A DNA stretch of 64,000 nt from Mesorhizobium sp. YC-39 (GTDB lineage: Bacteria; Pseudomonadota; Alphaproteobacteria; Rhizobiales; Rhizobiaceae): assembly GCF_025753795.1 (NCBI RefSeq), contig NZ_JAOWPS010000001.1:1054001-1118000 (forward strand). Direction: 5' to 3'. Both the position numbers and the translations under genes were made by a program. Every line of letters starts with the position of its first letter. The stretch's first letter is position 1. The notes below the pieces were generated by a model. That model was not told where the DNA came from. It saw nothing but the letters and a program-made list of their open reading frames with translations, and did not search any database. This document shows positions 30,838-40,662 of this stretch, in pieces.

Positions 30838-31973
30838 ACCGTTGGTCCAACCGTGCCGTGGTCAACTGTCAGGAACTGCGCCCGTCCCTTGAGGCTGGAA
30901 AACAGCGCCGCGTCGGTTCCCGTCATGAAAGCCTGGCAGTTCAGCTCTTCCAGGATCGAGAACAGCGCGGCGCGCCGGCGGCCGTCGAGATGTGCTGCGA
31001 TCTCATCGAGCAGCAGGATTGGCGTCATGCCGGACATCTCGCCCGTCAGCCTTGCATGCGACAGCACGATGCCGACCAGCAGCGCCTTCTGCTCGCCGGT
31101 CGAGCAGAGTTCGGCCGGCATCGCCTTTTGCCGGTGCCGCACCACGAGATCCGAACGGTGTGGACCGTCGAGCGTGCGCCCGGCGGCGCGGTCGCGATCG
31201 CGGCCCTCGGCAAGGGTGTGGCGAAACCGTTCCTCGACATCGACCGCTGGCGAGCTGGCGACCTCGCCTTCCAGTTCGCCGAACAGGCCGATATCGGCTT
31301 GCGGAAACGGGCCGTCGCCTGGCAGCCTGTCGATCATGGCGGCGAGCAGGCGCACCAGTTCGGCACGTGCCGCGGCAATCGCCACGCCGGTTTCGGCCAT
31401 CTGCGTCTCGATCGCGTCGAACCAGGTGCCGTCGCGTGAATTTTCCGTAAGCAGTCGGTTACGGCCGCGCATCGCTTTTTCATAGTCGAGCGCGCGCTGG
31501 CCGTGGCCGGGATCGATCGCCAGCACCAGGCGGTCGAGGAAGCGCCGCCGGTCGGCGGCCGGGCCAGGAAACAGACCATCCATCGCCGGCGTCAGCCAGA
31601 CGACGCGCAGCCATTCGAGCATATCGTCGGCCGAGCGCGCCGCGGCGCCGTTGATCCGCACTCGTCGGCCGCCATCGCCCGCGTTGTCGCCGCCCGAAAT
31701 TCCGGTGCCGATCTCGACCGGGCCGTCAGGCCCATCGAGCCGGGCATGCAGCGCGAAGCCACCATCGCCGCCCTCGCGTGCCACATCGGCATAAGGGGCG
31801 CGGCGTAGGCCACGCCCCGGCGTCAGCAGCGAAATCGCTTCCAGGAGATTGGTCTTGCCGGCGCCGTTGTCGCCGGAAAACACCACGGCCCCAGGATCGA
31901 GCCCGATCGACAGCGCGGCATAATTGCGGAAATTGGTAAGTGTTAGCTTACTTATGTGGGTTTGTTCCGGCAA
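30834..31973 (-). CDS. recF: DNA replication and repair protein RecF
   Basis: SMC-like ATPase that loads RecA at gaps with RecO and RecR. Walker A is FSGDNGAGKTNLLE near the N-terminus, and Walker B is ILLLDEIAAHLD near the C-terminus with the ABC-type signature region before it (STGEQKALLVGI). 379 aa. Its TAA stop (complement of 30834-30836) is contributed by the flanking palindromic repeat. dnaN lies upstream, but repeats separate them; gyrB, the classical next gene, is replaced by the MoeB-like gene. Confidence 0.96.
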   Translation of the reverse strand: MPEQTHISKLTLTNFRNYAALSIGLDPGAVVFSGDNGAGKTNLLEAISLLTPGRGLRRAPYADVAREGGDGGFALHARLDGPDGPVEIGTGISGGDNAGDGGRRVRINGAAARSADDMLEWLRVVWLTPAMDGLFPGPAADRRRFLDRLVLAIDPGHGQRALDYEKAMRGRNRLLTENSRDGTWFDAIETQMAETGVAIAAARAELVRLLAAMIDRLPGDGPFPQADIGLFGELEGEVASSPAVDVEERFRHTLAEGRDRDRAAGRTLDGPHRSDLVVRHRQKAMPAELCSTGEQKALLVGIVLSHARLTGEMSGMTPILLLDEIAAHLDGRRRAALFSILEELNCQAFMTGTDAALFSSLKGRAQFLTVDHGTVGPTV

Positions 31974-31984
31974 CCGCTATCCGC

Positions 31985-32108
31985 CTATATGCATGTCGCG
32001 CTATATGCATGTCGCGCAAAAGTACGCAGCGGTTTTGCGATAACGACATGCATAAAACAAGAATCTAAAGCGCGTCGCATGAGGCCGGTCGAACGCGACG
32101 CGCTTTAG
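31985..32108 (+). repeat. Palindromic mosaic repeat, copy 2 (partial A duplicate, A, B)
   Basis: A tandem duplication of the 16-mer CTATATGCATGTCGCG (31985-32000 and 32001-32016) leads into a full A palindrome (32005-32053), an 11-nt spacer and B (32065-32108). A and B have the same lengths and spacing as in copy 1. It lies between dnaN and recF, so recF is flanked by direct copies. Confidence 0.9.
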
Positions 32109-32161
32109 AAGTTGCCGCACTCATTGTCATCGTGGCGTCGCCGATCGGCGACGCAGCGCGG

Positions 32162-33280
32162 CTACACCCGCATCGGCATCAGCACATAGAGCGCGGTTTC
32201 ATCGGCCATGTCGTGGATCAGTGTCGGCGAACCGGCATCCGCCAGCATGAACTTTGCCTCTGTGCCGGTCAGTTGGGCGGCGACGTCGAGCAGATATTTG
32301 GCGTTGAAACCGATCTCGATCGGGTCGGATGAATAGTCCGCGGCCAATTCCTCGGTGGCGCTGCCCGAATCCGGATTGTTGACTGCGAGTGTCACCTGGC
32401 CCTCGGCGATCGAAAGCTTTACGGCTCGGCCGCGCTCGGAAGAAATGGTCGAGACACGGTCGACGGCGGCGGCGAAAGTCTGGCGATCGATGATCAGCTT
32501 CTTGTCGTTGCCCGTCGGAATGACCCGCTGATAGTCGGGGAAGGTGCCGTCGATCAGCTTCGACGTCAAAACGACGCTGCCGATGGTGAAGCGGATCTTG
32601 GTATCGGATAATTCGGTGGTGACGGCGACATCGGGATCGTCGACCAGCTTTTGCAGCTCACTGACCGTTTTGCGCGGAATGATGATGCCCGGCATGCCTT
32701 CGGAGCCTGCCGGCGCATCGATCTCGGCGCGCGCCAGACGATGGCCGTCGGTTGCCACCGAACGCAGCTTCAGCTTGCCGCCGGCCTCATGCGTGTGCAG
32801 ATAGATGCCGTTCAGATAGTAGCGCGTCTCTTCGGTCGAGATCGCGAACTGGGTCTTCTCGATCAGCCCCCTCAGCGCCACCGAATCCAGCCGGAAGATA
32901 TGCGAGAACGATCCGGCAGAAAGTTCCGGGAAATCGGACTGCGGCAGGCATTGGAGCCGGAAGCTCGAGCGGCCCGAGGTGACCGTCATGGCGTTGCCGT
33001 CCTCGTCGGTCTTCAGCATGACCTCCGCCCCTTCGGCGAGCTTGCGCACGATGTCGTAGAGCAGATGCGCCGGAACCGTTGTCGCCCCGCCGCGCTCGAC
33101 CTTGGCGGGCGTGGCTTCGGTCACCTCCAGATCGAGGTCGGTCGCCTTCATTTCGAGAGTGGCGCCCTCGGCGCTCAACAGCACGTTCGACAGGATCGGT
33201 ATGGTGTTACGCCGCTCGACCACGCGATGAACGTGGTTGAGGGACTTCAGGAGATTTGACCGTTCCAGGATAACACGCAT
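32162..33280 (-). CDS. dnaN: DNA polymerase III beta subunit (sliding clamp)
   Basis: Ring clamp that tethers DNA polymerase III. The 372-residue length and three-fold repeated clamp topology are typical. It opens MRVILERSNLLKSLNHVHRVVERRNTIPIL and ends ADETALYVLMPMRV, the conserved C-terminal strand near the client-binding groove. Same strand and order as dnaA (upstream) and recF (downstream). The 200-bp gap to dnaA holds a hairpin terminator, so it is probably a separate transcript. Confidence 0.97.
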   Translation of the reverse strand: MRVILERSNLLKSLNHVHRVVERRNTIPILSNVLLSAEGATLEMKATDLDLEVTEATPAKVERGGATTVPAHLLYDIVRKLAEGAEVMLKTDEDGNAMTVTSGRSSFRLQCLPQSDFPELSAGSFSHIFRLDSVALRGLIEKTQFAISTEETRYYLNGIYLHTHEAGGKLKLRSVATDGHRLARAEIDAPAGSEGMPGIIIPRKTVSELQKLVDDPDVAVTTELSDTKIRFTIGSVVLTSKLIDGTFPDYQRVIPTGNDKKLIIDRQTFAAAVDRVSTISSERGRAVKLSIAEGQVTLAVNNPDSGSATEELAADYSSDPIEIGFNAKYLLDVAAQLTGTEAKFMLADAGSPTLIHDMADETALYVLMPMRV

Positions 33281-33393
33281 GACGAAACAGGCTCGCTTGA
33301 ATGAATGAACGGGTCTCCGGCGAGCGGCGCCCCGCGAAAGGTCTGAACAGGCTCAGAATCTGCACAAACTGACAGGAAAAACCCCGCAAACGC

Positions 33394-33431
33394 AAGCCCG
33401 CGCCACCGGTTCGGGTCGGCTACGCGGGCTT
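33394..33431 (-). terminator. Hairpin downstream of dnaA
   Basis: Arms AAGCCCGCG (33394-33402) and CGCGGGCTT (33423-33431) with a 20-nt loop. On the minus strand it is followed within ~12 bases by GGGGTTTTT (complement of 33378-33386). Placed ~50 bp after the dnaA stop; the distant T run makes it a moderate terminator candidate. Confidence 0.5.
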
Positions 33432-33480
33432 TCTGGGGATAAAGCTGGCGAAGTTCGCCGGCAGGCGTTTTTCGGGCCGG

Positions 33481-35025
33481 TTAGGCCTGATCGTTGATCA
33501 GTCTTCTTAGCAATTCGAGTTCCTGCGCCAGCGTGTTGTCGACGCCTGAAAGATCCTCGATCTTGCGCACGGCATGCAGCACCGTCGTGTGGTCGCGGCC
33601 GCCGAAACGCCGGCCGATCTCCGGCAAGGAACGTGGCGTCATCACTTTTGACAGATACATGGCGACCTGCCGCGGCTTGACGATGGTGCGCGTACGCCGG
33701 TTGGACAAGAGCTCGGTCTTCGACACATTGTAGTGGCGCGCGACGATGCGCTGGATGTCCTCGATGCGCACCCGCTTGGGTTCGCCCGAACGATAGATAT
33801 GGCCGAGTATCTCGTCGATACGGTCGATGGTGATCTGCGGTTCGAAGGATTGGCGGAACAGAAGCTGGTTGAACGCGCCCTCGAGTTCGCGGCCGCTGCC
33901 GGTCACCGTGCGGGCGACATGGTTGAGGATCTCCTCGGAAATGTCGAGCGACGCGTCATCAGCCTTGGCGGTGGCAAGCCGCAGCTTGAGCATGCCGATG
34001 CGCATGGCGAAATCCGGCGCCGACATTTCGAGCGCGACGCCGCCATTGAGGCGCGAGCGGACGCGGGGTTCGAGCGATTCCAGCTCCGACGGCGGCCGGT
34101 CGGCGGCAACCACAACCTGCTTGGCGCTGTCGAGCAACATGTTGATAAGATGGCAGAATTCGTGCTGGATCGATTTGCCCTGCAGGAACTGCATGTCATC
34201 GATGATGAGGAGATCGATGTCGCGCAACTGTTCCTTCAGCGTCAGCGCGTTGTTGTCGCGGATCGCGGTGGCGAATCGCCACATGAAATATTCGGCTGTA
34301 AGATAGACCACGCGCGATTTCGGATTCTGCTTCAACGATTCCGCCGCGATCGCCTGCAAGAGGTGCGTCTTGCCGAGTCCGACCGTCGCGTGGAGAAAGA
34401 GCGGATTGAAGCGCACCGCGCTCGATTGCGATTCCGCCACCGCCTTGGCGGCGGCGAAGGCCACGCGGTTCGACGGTCCCTCGATGAAGGAGCCGAACGT
34501 GTAGCGCGGGTCGAGTGGCGAACCGAGCACATTGTGCCTGAACTCGGCCTCGGCCGGCATGCCTGGGCGAGGTGCCGGGGCACGCTCCACCCTGCCTGGA
34601 CCTGCCGTTCCCGTGGCCAGCGCCGTTTGCGCCTGCTTTGTCATCTTGCGCGCCGGGGCCATTTCGGGCTCAACGCCGTTGCGTCCGGGGCGGGTAGCTG
34701 TGCGCACGACGATCTCGATCTTGAGGATTTCCGGATCCTCGTGTTTCCACAGCTCGGCGATGAGGTCGAGATAGTGGCCGTTGATCCACGAGCGCAGGAA
34801 GGCTGTGGGCACGGAGATGCGGACAATGCCCCGGGACGCCTCGGCGACCTTCATGCGTCCGAACCAGCTCGAATAGACCTCGGTTCCCAGACGCGCCTTC
34901 AACTGGGTCTTCACCCGGTCAAACTTGTGTTCCGCGTCGCTGGAAGCCGACATGTCGCCCCCTCCAATCAAGGTTCCAGGAAATGGGAGGTCGCCCGTAA
35001 GCTCCCTTTCGATGCCGCTCTGCAT
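33481..35025 (-). CDS. dnaA: Chromosomal replication initiator DnaA
   Basis: AAA+ initiator of chromosome replication. Domain I (~28-95) is followed by a linker, then the AAA+ domain with Walker A GLGKTHLL and Walker [14 protein letters not shown]. Domain IV has the DnaA-box-binding signature [15 protein letters not shown]. Two starts are credible: ATG 35025 (514 aa, AAGGA eight bases upstream) and ATG 34953 (490 aa, a strong GGAGGGGG upstream). The extra 24 residues are not part of domain I. dnaN and recF follow; rpsT is upstream, as in Caulobacter. Confidence 0.96.
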   Translation of the reverse strand: MQSGIERELTGDLPFPGTLIGGGDMSASSDAEHKFDRVKTQLKARLGTEVYSSWFGRMKVAEASRGIVRISVPTAFLRSWINGHYLDLIAELWKHEDPEILKIEIVVRTATRPGRNGVEPEMAPARKMTKQAQTALATGTAGPGRVERAPAPRPGMPAEAEFRHNVLGSPLDPRYTFGSFIEGPSNRVAFAAAKAVAESQSSAVRFNPLFLHATVGLGKTHLLQAIAAESLKQNPKSRVVYLTAEYFMWRFATAIRDNNALTLKEQLRDIDLLIIDDMQFLQGKSIQHEFCHLINMLLDSAKQVVVAADRPPSELESLEPRVRSRLNGGVALEMSAPDFAMRIGMLKLRLATAKADDASLDISEEILNHVARTVTGSGRELEGAFNQLLFRQSFEPQITIDRIDEILGHIYRSGEPKRVRIEDIQRIVARHYNVSKTELLSNRRTRTIVKPRQVAMYLSKVMTPRSLPEIGRRFGGRDHTTVLHAVRKIEDLSGVDNTLAQELELLRRLINDQA

Positions 35026-35818
35026 GATAGAGTTCCTTGTCCTTTTGTACCTTTATTTCCGCCGGGGATACGCCTCCTGCATCCATGTTTCCGGCGACCG
35101 TGTCTTCGCTGCGACATCATCGCCGCCGCCGGCAATGAATGTCACCTCGTTGTCAAGGGACCGGCGCCGACCTCTTAGAGTCAGCCCGTTTTGGTCATGC
35201 CAAGGCAAAGCAATTCCACCCGGCGAAAACGCCGGCGCGTCGTTGACCTGCCATGTACAGTTACGCCAGTCCCCTACCGCATCGAGAGACAAACCAAACC
35301 CTGCGCGGAAATGATCCACGTCATGAATTCCGCCATTTTCAGCTGGCCGATTCAGGCTGGGTTTAAGGGCCGATGGCCCGTCCCTCTCGATGGAGAGACA
35401 TTAACGAAATCGTTGTGGATAGGGCAAGGCCACGACTAACGGATTTTTAAGGAATCTGGTTAGCGAAGACGGGTTCGGGCACTATGCTGCAACGGCACAT
35501 TTTGACAAAGCCATTGTGATTCAAACCCTTTTCCGGCGAATATGAAAAAGACCGCACCGCGCGAAATTTTCTGAAATAATTTTCTTGACAGCCAATTGTC
35601 CACGATCCCTCACCCTCGATGTGAACAAGCTGTGGACGACCGTCTGTAACATGTTGAAATTAATAGATAATTTGTGACATACTATATTTTATAGGGAGGC
35701 CCTTTCGGGGACTTCGAATATCAGCAGGCATGTATATGCCGGCAAAGCATTTGGAACTTCGAAATCCACGCACAGTGTCGTTTGCGGGCTTTCTTTTTTA
35801 AGTACTTGCCGGCAAACG
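35026..35818. other. AT-rich intergenic region upstream of dnaA, with DnaA-box-like sites
   Basis: About 800 bp between dnaA and rpsT with no convincing gene; the short frames here lack family features. The part 35440-35720 is much richer in A+T than the rest of the window. Sequences near the DnaA box TTATCCACA are TGTGGATAG (35414-35422, one mismatch), TTGTCCACG (35596-35604, two) and TGTGGACGA (35631-35639, two). An inverted pair CGTTTGC / GCAAACG (35779-35785, 35812-35818) lies next to the rpsT terminator. Likely the dnaA promoter and autoregulation region; evidence for an origin is weak. Confidence 0.5.
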
Positions 35819-35844
35819 AAAAAACCCGGCGCGATCGGCCGGGC
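35819..35844 (-). terminator. Intrinsic terminator of rpsT
   Basis: On the minus strand, GCCCGGC pairs with GCCGGGT (arms 35838-35844 and 35824-35830) and runs into six T (complement of 35819-35824). It lies ~30 bp after the rpsT stop. Confidence 0.85.
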
Positions 35845-35873
35845 TTGAAGAAGACAAGTTCAGGAAAGGTATA

Positions 35874-36140
35874 TTAGGCCGACAGCACTTTAAGGCGCTG
35901 GGCGAGTCGCGACACCTTGCGCGATGCCGTGTTCTTGTGCACGACGCCCTTCGTCGCGGCGCGCATCAATTCCGGCTCCGCTATTTTGAAGGCAGCCTGC
36001 GCGGCAGCCTTGTCGCCCGAGGCGAGCGCCTCTTCGACCTGACGGACATAGGTCCGCACGCGCGAGCGGCGGTTCTTGTTGATCGCCGCGCGGCGGGCGA
36101 TCTTGCGCGTTGCCTTTTTGGCCGAGGAGGTGTTGGCCAT
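35874..36140 (-). CDS. rpsT: 30S ribosomal protein S20
   Basis: Early-binding 16S rRNA protein of 88 residues, highly basic: [17 protein letters not shown] at the N-terminus, and [21 protein letters not shown] near the C-terminus. Start at ATG 36140; the frame extends 17 codons upstream but MANTSSAKK is the universal start of the family. Transcribed alone, with a terminator at 35819-35844. Neighbour of dnaA as in many Alphaproteobacteria. Confidence 0.97.
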   Translation of the reverse strand: MANTSSAKKATRKIARRAAINKNRRSRVRTYVRQVEEALASGDKAAAQAAFKIAEPELMRAATKGVVHKNTASRKVSRLAQRLKVLSA

Positions 36141-36300
36141 GATGCCTCTCTTCTGATCTGGTGGGCGCACGCGGGATGCCGCAGGGCGCAAAAAACAAAC
36201 GGGCAGCCACGCGGCCGCCTCGGTTGGAGCGGCTTATAGTTCAGCTTTTCCGGCGCGTCAACGCCGCTTCGCCCTCTTTTTGGCCGGTACTGCCGGGGTC

Positions 36301-36420
36301 CTGAAGCGCGTCGCGTTTGAACGAATTCATGAGACGCGCTTTAGGGGCCTGTTTTTGTGCATGTCGTTGTCGCAAAAACCTCGGGTCAAGCCCGAGGGCA
36401 TGCTTTTGCGCAACATGCAT
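36301..36420 (+). repeat. Palindromic mosaic repeat, copy 3 (inverted: B, A with insertion)
   Basis: B (36301-36344, partly degraded arms), a 12-nt spacer and A (36357-36420). This A copy is longer because a small hairpin, CCTCGGGTCAAGCCCGAGGG (36379-36398), sits in its middle. The last base of A is the first base of the echA stop codon on the minus strand. Confidence 0.85.
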
Positions 36421-37193
36421 TAGCGATTGGTGAAATTCGGCTTCCGCTTTTCGGCAAAGGCCGCCATGCCTTCCTTCTGGTCATCCAGCGCAAACAGGGA
36501 GTGAAACAGGCGCCGTTCGAACCGCAGCCCTTCGGCCAGCGTCGTTTCATAGGCGCGGTTGACGGCCTCCTTGGCCATCATCACCGACGGCAACGAAAAA
36601 TCCGCAATTCTGGCTGCCGCCTTCAGCGCTTCCTCGATCAACTCGCCGGCAGGCACGACGCGCGACACCAGGCCGCAACGCTCGGCCTCCGCCGCATCCA
36701 TCATCCGTCCGGTCAGGCACATGTCCATCGCCTTCGACTTGCCGATGAAGCGGGTCAGGCGCTGAGAACCGCCCATGCCCGGCATGACTCCGAGTGTGAT
36801 TTCGGGCTGTCCGAACTTGGCGTTGTCGGCGGCGATGATGAAATCGCACATCATCGCCAGTTCGCAGCCGCCGCCGAGCGCATAACCGGCAACCGCCGCG
36901 ATGATGGGCTTTCGCGTCCGCGTGAGCTCTTCCCAACCGACGAAGAAGTCCTGCACGTAAGCGTCTACAAAGGAGATCGCCTGCATTTCCTTGATGTCGG
37001 CGCCAGCGGCAAAAGCCTTCTCGGAACCGGTGATGACCATGGCGCCGATATCGGGATTCGCGCCGAACCCGTTCACGGCCGCCACCACCTCCTTCAGAAC
37101 TTCGGAGTTCAGCGCGTTGAGCGCTTTCGGCCGGTTCAGCGTGATCAGCCCGACCTTGCCGCGCGTTTCCACAATGACGGTTTCATAGGCCAT
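36420..37193 (-). CDS. Enoyl-CoA hydratase
   Basis: Crotonase-family hydratase (257 aa), for fatty acid or amino acid degradation. The CoA/oxyanion region is [11 protein letters not shown] and [13 protein letters not shown]. Both catalytic Glu residues of mitochondrial enoyl-CoA hydratase are kept (Glu in GGGCEL and in GQPEITLG). The C-terminal region [19 protein letters not shown] is also typical. The stop codon (complement of 36420-36422) abuts palindromic repeat copy 3. The next gene (rpsT) and the previous one (mutM) are functionally unrelated. Confidence 0.93.
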   Translation of the reverse strand: MAYETVIVETRGKVGLITLNRPKALNALNSEVLKEVVAAVNGFGANPDIGAMVITGSEKAFAAGADIKEMQAISFVDAYVQDFFVGWEELTRTRKPIIAAVAGYALGGGCELAMMCDFIIAADNAKFGQPEITLGVMPGMGGSQRLTRFIGKSKAMDMCLTGRMMDAAEAERCGLVSRVVPAGELIEEALKAAARIADFSLPSVMMAKEAVNRAYETTLAEGLRFERRLFHSLFALDDQKEGMAAFAEKRKPNFTNR

Positions 37194-37238
37194 GGCTTCG
37201 CCTCCTCGTTCCAGGCAATCGATGAATGTCGACCGGTC

Positions 37239-37343
37239 CTAAAGCGCGTCGCGTGTAATCGGATACATGCGAAGCGCTTTAGGTTGTTGTCTTTATGCAT
37301 GTCGCTATCGCAAAACCGCTGCACACTTTTGCGCGACATGCAT
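37239..37343 (+). repeat. Palindromic mosaic repeat, copy 4 (inverted: B, A)
   Basis: B (37239-37282), 12-nt spacer GTTGTTGTCTTT, A (37295-37343). The A sequence is the reverse complement of the A at 30734-30782 with few differences, and the spacer also matches in reverse complement. It sits between mutM (stop at 37348) and echA (start at 37193). Confidence 0.88.
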
Positions 37344-37347
37344 TAGC

Positions 37348-38238
37348 TTACCGCTGGCAGGTCCGGCAATAGAAGGTCGATCGCCCGCTTTGCACGATGC
37401 GCTCGATATGGCCGCCGCAACCAGGCTTGGAGCAGGGTTCTCCTTCCCGATCGTAGACCGCGAACGAATGCTGGAAGTAGCCCAGCGACCCATCGGTCTG
37501 CATATAGTCGCGCAGCGATGATCCGCCGGCGGCGATCGCATCGGCGATGACCGAGCGGATCGCCGCGGCGAGGCGTTCAGCCTGCTCGCCAGCCTTCTTC
37601 CCGGCCTTGGCGATGGTGCCTGCTTCGCGCAGCGGCGACAGACCGGCGCGCCACAGGGCCTCCGAAACATAGATGTTGCCGAGCCCGGCGATCAGCCGCT
37701 GGTCGAGAAGTGCTGCCTTTAGCGGCGACTTGCGGCCCTTCAGCAGCGAGGCGAGCAGCGCGCCATCCAGGGCATTGCCAGTAGGCTCGACGCCCAGACC
37801 AGCCAGCATTGGATGCGTGTCGGCCAGCCCTTCCGAAAACAGCATAAAGCCGAAGCGGCGCGGGTCGTTGAAGATCACGCGCGATCGGACGCCTTCCGGC
37901 GAGACGACATCGAACACGACATGATCATGTGCGGCACTTTTCGAACGCTCATGATAGAACATGCCCGGCAGGTCGCTGGCGTCGGCCGTTTCGATGCGAA
38001 ACGAACCCGACATGCCAAGATGACAGATCAGCACCGGACCGCCGTCCAGATGCATCGTCAGGTATTTGGCCCGGCGGCCGAGCGCCATGATCGTCTTACC
38101 GGTCAACCGCTCCGAAAATCTTTCCGGAAACGGAAATCTGAGGTCTGGCCGGCGCGCCTCGACGTGGGCGATGCGTGCGCCTTCCAGCACCGGCTGCAGG
38201 CCGCGCCGGACCGTTTCAACTTCCGGCAACTCAGGCAT
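37348..38238 (-). CDS. mutM: Formamidopyrimidine-DNA glycosylase (Fpg/MutM)
   Basis: Removes 8-oxoguanine and formamidopyrimidines. The catalytic N-terminus [13 protein letters not shown] (Pro2, Glu3) is intact. The H2TH region and lysine-rich loop are recognisable. The C-terminal zinc finger is C-x4-C ... CRTC ([10 protein letters not shown] to FYCRTCQR). 296 aa. Its ATG overlaps the last 8 bp of deoB, so the two are translationally linked on the minus strand; rhizobial mutM is more often seen beside ubiE. Confidence 0.95.
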   Translation of the reverse strand: MPELPEVETVRRGLQPVLEGARIAHVEARRPDLRFPFPERFSERLTGKTIMALGRRAKYLTMHLDGGPVLICHLGMSGSFRIETADASDLPGMFYHERSKSAAHDHVVFDVVSPEGVRSRVIFNDPRRFGFMLFSEGLADTHPMLAGLGVEPTGNALDGALLASLLKGRKSPLKAALLDQRLIAGLGNIYVSEALWRAGLSPLREAGTIAKAGKKAGEQAERLAAAIRSVIADAIAAGGSSLRDYMQTDGSLGYFQHSFAVYDREGEPCSKPGCGGHIERIVQSGRSTFYCRTCQR

Positions 38239-39469
38239 GGGCGCCTATCATTGCATGGAAGGAGGTGCCGTGACGGCCGCGCACCAGCCCGAGATGCTCG
38301 GCGACGGTTTCACCGATGTCGGCGAAGGTTGTTCGCAGCCCGATATCGCCGCCCTTCAGCCCCGGTCCGGTGCCGATCACCGGAATGCGTTCGCGCGTGT
38401 GGTCGGTGCCGCGCCATGTCGGATCATTGCCATGGTCCGCAGTGAGGATGAGCAGGTCGCCCTGCTTCAATTTGGCCAGTGCTTCGGGCAGGCGTCGGTC
38501 GAAGGCCTCGAGTGCCGCCGCATAGCCGGCGACGTCGCGTCGGTGGCCGAACTCGGTGTCGAAATCGACGAAATTGGCAAAGACGAGATCGCCGTCGCCG
38601 GCGTCGTCCATCGCGCCCAATACCTTGTCGAACATCGCCATATTGCCGGCAGCCTTGCGCACCTCCGAGATACCCCGGTGCGCGAAGATGTCGCCGATCT
38701 TGCCGACCGCGATGACCCGGCTGCCGCGCGCCACCAGCCGGTCGAGCAAGGTCTGTTCCGGCGGCGGCACGGCGTAGTCGCGGCGGTTGTGCGTCCGTTC
38801 GAAGCTGCCCGCGGTTTCCCCGATGAAAGGCCGTGCGATGACGCGGCCGATGTTCAGCGGATCGACCAGCCCGCGCACCACCTTGCAGAATTCGTAGAGC
38901 CGCTCCAGGCCGAAGTGGGTTTCATGGGCGGCGATCTGCAGCACCGAATCGACGGAGGTGTAGCAGATCGGCTTGCCGCTGCGGATGTGCTCCTCGCCGA
39001 ACCGCTCGATGATCTCTGTGCCCGGGGCGTGGCAATCGCCGAGAATGCCCGGCACCTTTCCTTCCCGGATGATTGCTTCGGTCAGTTCTGCAGGAAAGGC
39101 GGGGGCCGTGTCCGGGAAATAGCCCCAGTCGAAGCGGACCGGCAGGGCGGCGATTTCCCAATGGCCCGACGGCGTGTCCTTGCCGCTGGAGACTTCCTGC
39201 GCCGCTCCATGAAAGGCCGTCGCCTGCGGCAACTCGCCGTTGCTGAGTTTCAGCCCTGTCGCGGTCTCGGCCGCGCGGGCAAGCCCGAGCGAGAACATGT
39301 TGGGTACGAAAAGTGGTCCTTGGCGCAAGCCTTCCCGATTCGCGCGGCCTTCCGCGCAAGCCATGGCGATGTGGCCGAACGTATTGGCACCGGCGTCGCC
39401 ATAGCGCTCGGCGTCGGCTGCGCCGCCGATGCCGAAGGAATCGAGAACGAAAAGGAAGGCGCGCGCCAT
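38231..39469 (-). CDS. deoB: Phosphopentomutase DeoB
   Basis: Interconverts (deoxy)ribose-1-phosphate and -5-phosphate in nucleoside salvage. Alkaline-phosphatase fold with metal ligands in [28 protein letters not shown] and [18 protein letters not shown]. The family cap-domain motif [11 protein letters not shown] is present. 412 aa, full length. Overlaps the mutM start by 8 bp, and diverges from the PhnD-like gene across 151 bp that carry an imperfect inverted pair (GCCATTGGCAA near 39521, TTGCCAAATGGC near 39583). Confidence 0.95.
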   Translation of the reverse strand: MARAFLFVLDSFGIGGAADAERYGDAGANTFGHIAMACAEGRANREGLRQGPLFVPNMFSLGLARAAETATGLKLSNGELPQATAFHGAAQEVSSGKDTPSGHWEIAALPVRFDWGYFPDTAPAFPAELTEAIIREGKVPGILGDCHAPGTEIIERFGEEHIRSGKPICYTSVDSVLQIAAHETHFGLERLYEFCKVVRGLVDPLNIGRVIARPFIGETAGSFERTHNRRDYAVPPPEQTLLDRLVARGSRVIAVGKIGDIFAHRGISEVRKAAGNMAMFDKVLGAMDDAGDGDLVFANFVDFDTEFGHRRDVAGYAAALEAFDRRLPEALAKLKQGDLLILTADHGNDPTWRGTDHTRERIPVIGTGPGLKGGDIGLRTTFADIGETVAEHLGLVRGRHGTSFHAMIGAHA

Positions 39470-39620
39470 TATCAGGAATTCATTATTCTCTGTCTGTTAG
39501 CCAAGACATAGGGGGCCGCGCCGCCATTGGCAATTCGGAAACCAAACGGCAACGGCATGGCGCGATAGTTGAGGCATAGCGGTTGCCAAATGGCATCGAT
39601 GGAAATCGGCGGGGGAACAT

Positions 39621-40544
39621 ATGAAACATGCCTTGAAGGCCTCCGCTGCCATCCTGGCGCTGCTTGGCGCTTCCTGGCTCGGCCCGGCGCGCGCCGATTG
39701 GCGGGATGATATCGGTACGTTTCGCATCGGCATCGTCGCCGAAGCCGGCGCCGGCAACACCGTTCCGGGCCTGGCTCTGTTGACGGACGCCTACACCAAG
39801 GCGCTTGGCATGAAGGTGGAGTTCGTCGTTGCCCGCGACTATGCGGCGCTGATCGAGGCGCAGGCCGATGCCCGCATCGAATATGCGGTCTATTCGGCGA
39901 CCGCCTACGCCACCGCGTCCGAGCGCTGCAACTGCGTCGAACCCCTCGTGGCGCCGGTCGATTCCGACGGCGCCGTCGGCATCCGATCGGTTCTGCTGGC
40001 GCGGGACGGCAAGGTTCCCGATCTGGCGTCGATGGAAGCGCACCGCATCGTCATGGCGCCCTCGGACAGCGTCGGCGGCTCTCTCTTGCCGCTTGCAGGA
40101 TTGGCCGCTGAAGGCGTCAAGGTCGCCGAGGACGCTCCGTTCCTGACGCGCGCCAGTTCGGCTGCGGCGGCTGAAGCAATGCTGGTCGATGGCGAGGCCG
40201 ATGCCCTGTTCGGCTGGATACCGGCCGCCGCCGACGACGGGCCTGAGATTGCGGGCGGCACCGTGGCCAGGCTGGAAGCGGCAGGACTTTCGAAGACAGC
40301 GCTTCAGATCGTGTGGAGGTCCGGCCTGCTGCGGTATGGCCCCCATGCGGTTCGCAGCGATCTCGACCCAGAGGCCAAGCGGCGGCTCACCGTGTTCCTC
40401 ACCAACCTCAGATCGATATCGCCGGATATCTACGATCTTCTGGAAGCGAAACATTCCGGCGGGTTCACCATTGCCCGTCCGCAGGATTACTCAATGGCCG
40501 CGGCCGTCGTGCGCCTGGTGTCAGGCAGCGACCATCAACGATAG
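39621..40544 (+). CDS. PhnD-like periplasmic phosphate/phosphonate-type binding protein
   Basis: 307-aa exported protein: signal peptide MKHALKASAAILALLG...ARA with cleavage before DWRD, then a type-2 periplasmic binding domain of the PhnD/TauA kind (FRIGIVAEAG, YAVYSATAYA, VMAPSDSVGGSLLPLAGL). No permease or ATPase gene is adjacent, so it is an orphan solute-binding protein, possibly a sensor or scavenging component rather than part of an ABC importer. Ligand unknown. Confidence 0.8.
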   Translation: MKHALKASAAILALLGASWLGPARADWRDDIGTFRIGIVAEAGAGNTVPGLALLTDAYTKALGMKVEFVVARDYAALIEAQADARIEYAVYSATAYATASERCNCVEPLVAPVDSDGAVGIRSVLLARDGKVPDLASMEAHRIVMAPSDSVGGSLLPLAGLAAEGVKVAEDAPFLTRASSAAAAEAMLVDGEADALFGWIPAAADDGPEIAGGTVARLEAAGLSKTALQIVWRSGLLRYGPHAVRSDLDPEAKRRLTVFLTNLRSISPDIYDLLEAKHSGGFTIARPQDYSMAAAVVRLVSGSDHQR

Positions 40545-40547
40545 CTA

Positions 40548-40648
40548 GAGCATGATCCCGAAAAGTGGGAACCGGTTTTCGGAAAAGATCATGCTCCAAC
40601 AAAGAGTTAGATCAGGATGACGATTCAACCAAACGTCATCCTGATCTA
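40548..40648 (+). repeat. Two adjacent palindromes (C and D) after the PhnD-like gene
   Basis: C: 40548-40596, outer arms GAGCATGATC / GATCATGCTC with inner CCGAAAAGTGGGAACC...TTTTCGG. D: 40608-40648, perfect arms TAGATCAGGATGACG / CGTCATCCTGATCTA with an 11-nt loop. C is of the type widely scattered in rhizobial genomes. They separate two convergent genes and could end both transcripts. Confidence 0.8.
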
Positions 40649-40662
40649 GCGGCCATGTTGTT

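Noticed and set aside
35053..35439. Short frames upstream of dnaA (88 and 82 codons)
   Set aside because: They overlap on opposite strands, lack ribosome-binding sites, and show no protein-like pattern.
35026..35818. Chromosomal origin of replication
   Set aside because: DnaA-box matches are few and imperfect, and in other Rhizobiales the origin is near hemE, not dnaA; kept only as a question.
40548..40648. CRISPR-like repeats
   Set aside because: The palindromes are single, unlike each other, without spacer periodicity or cas genes; the same holds for the mosaic repeats at 30-37 kb.
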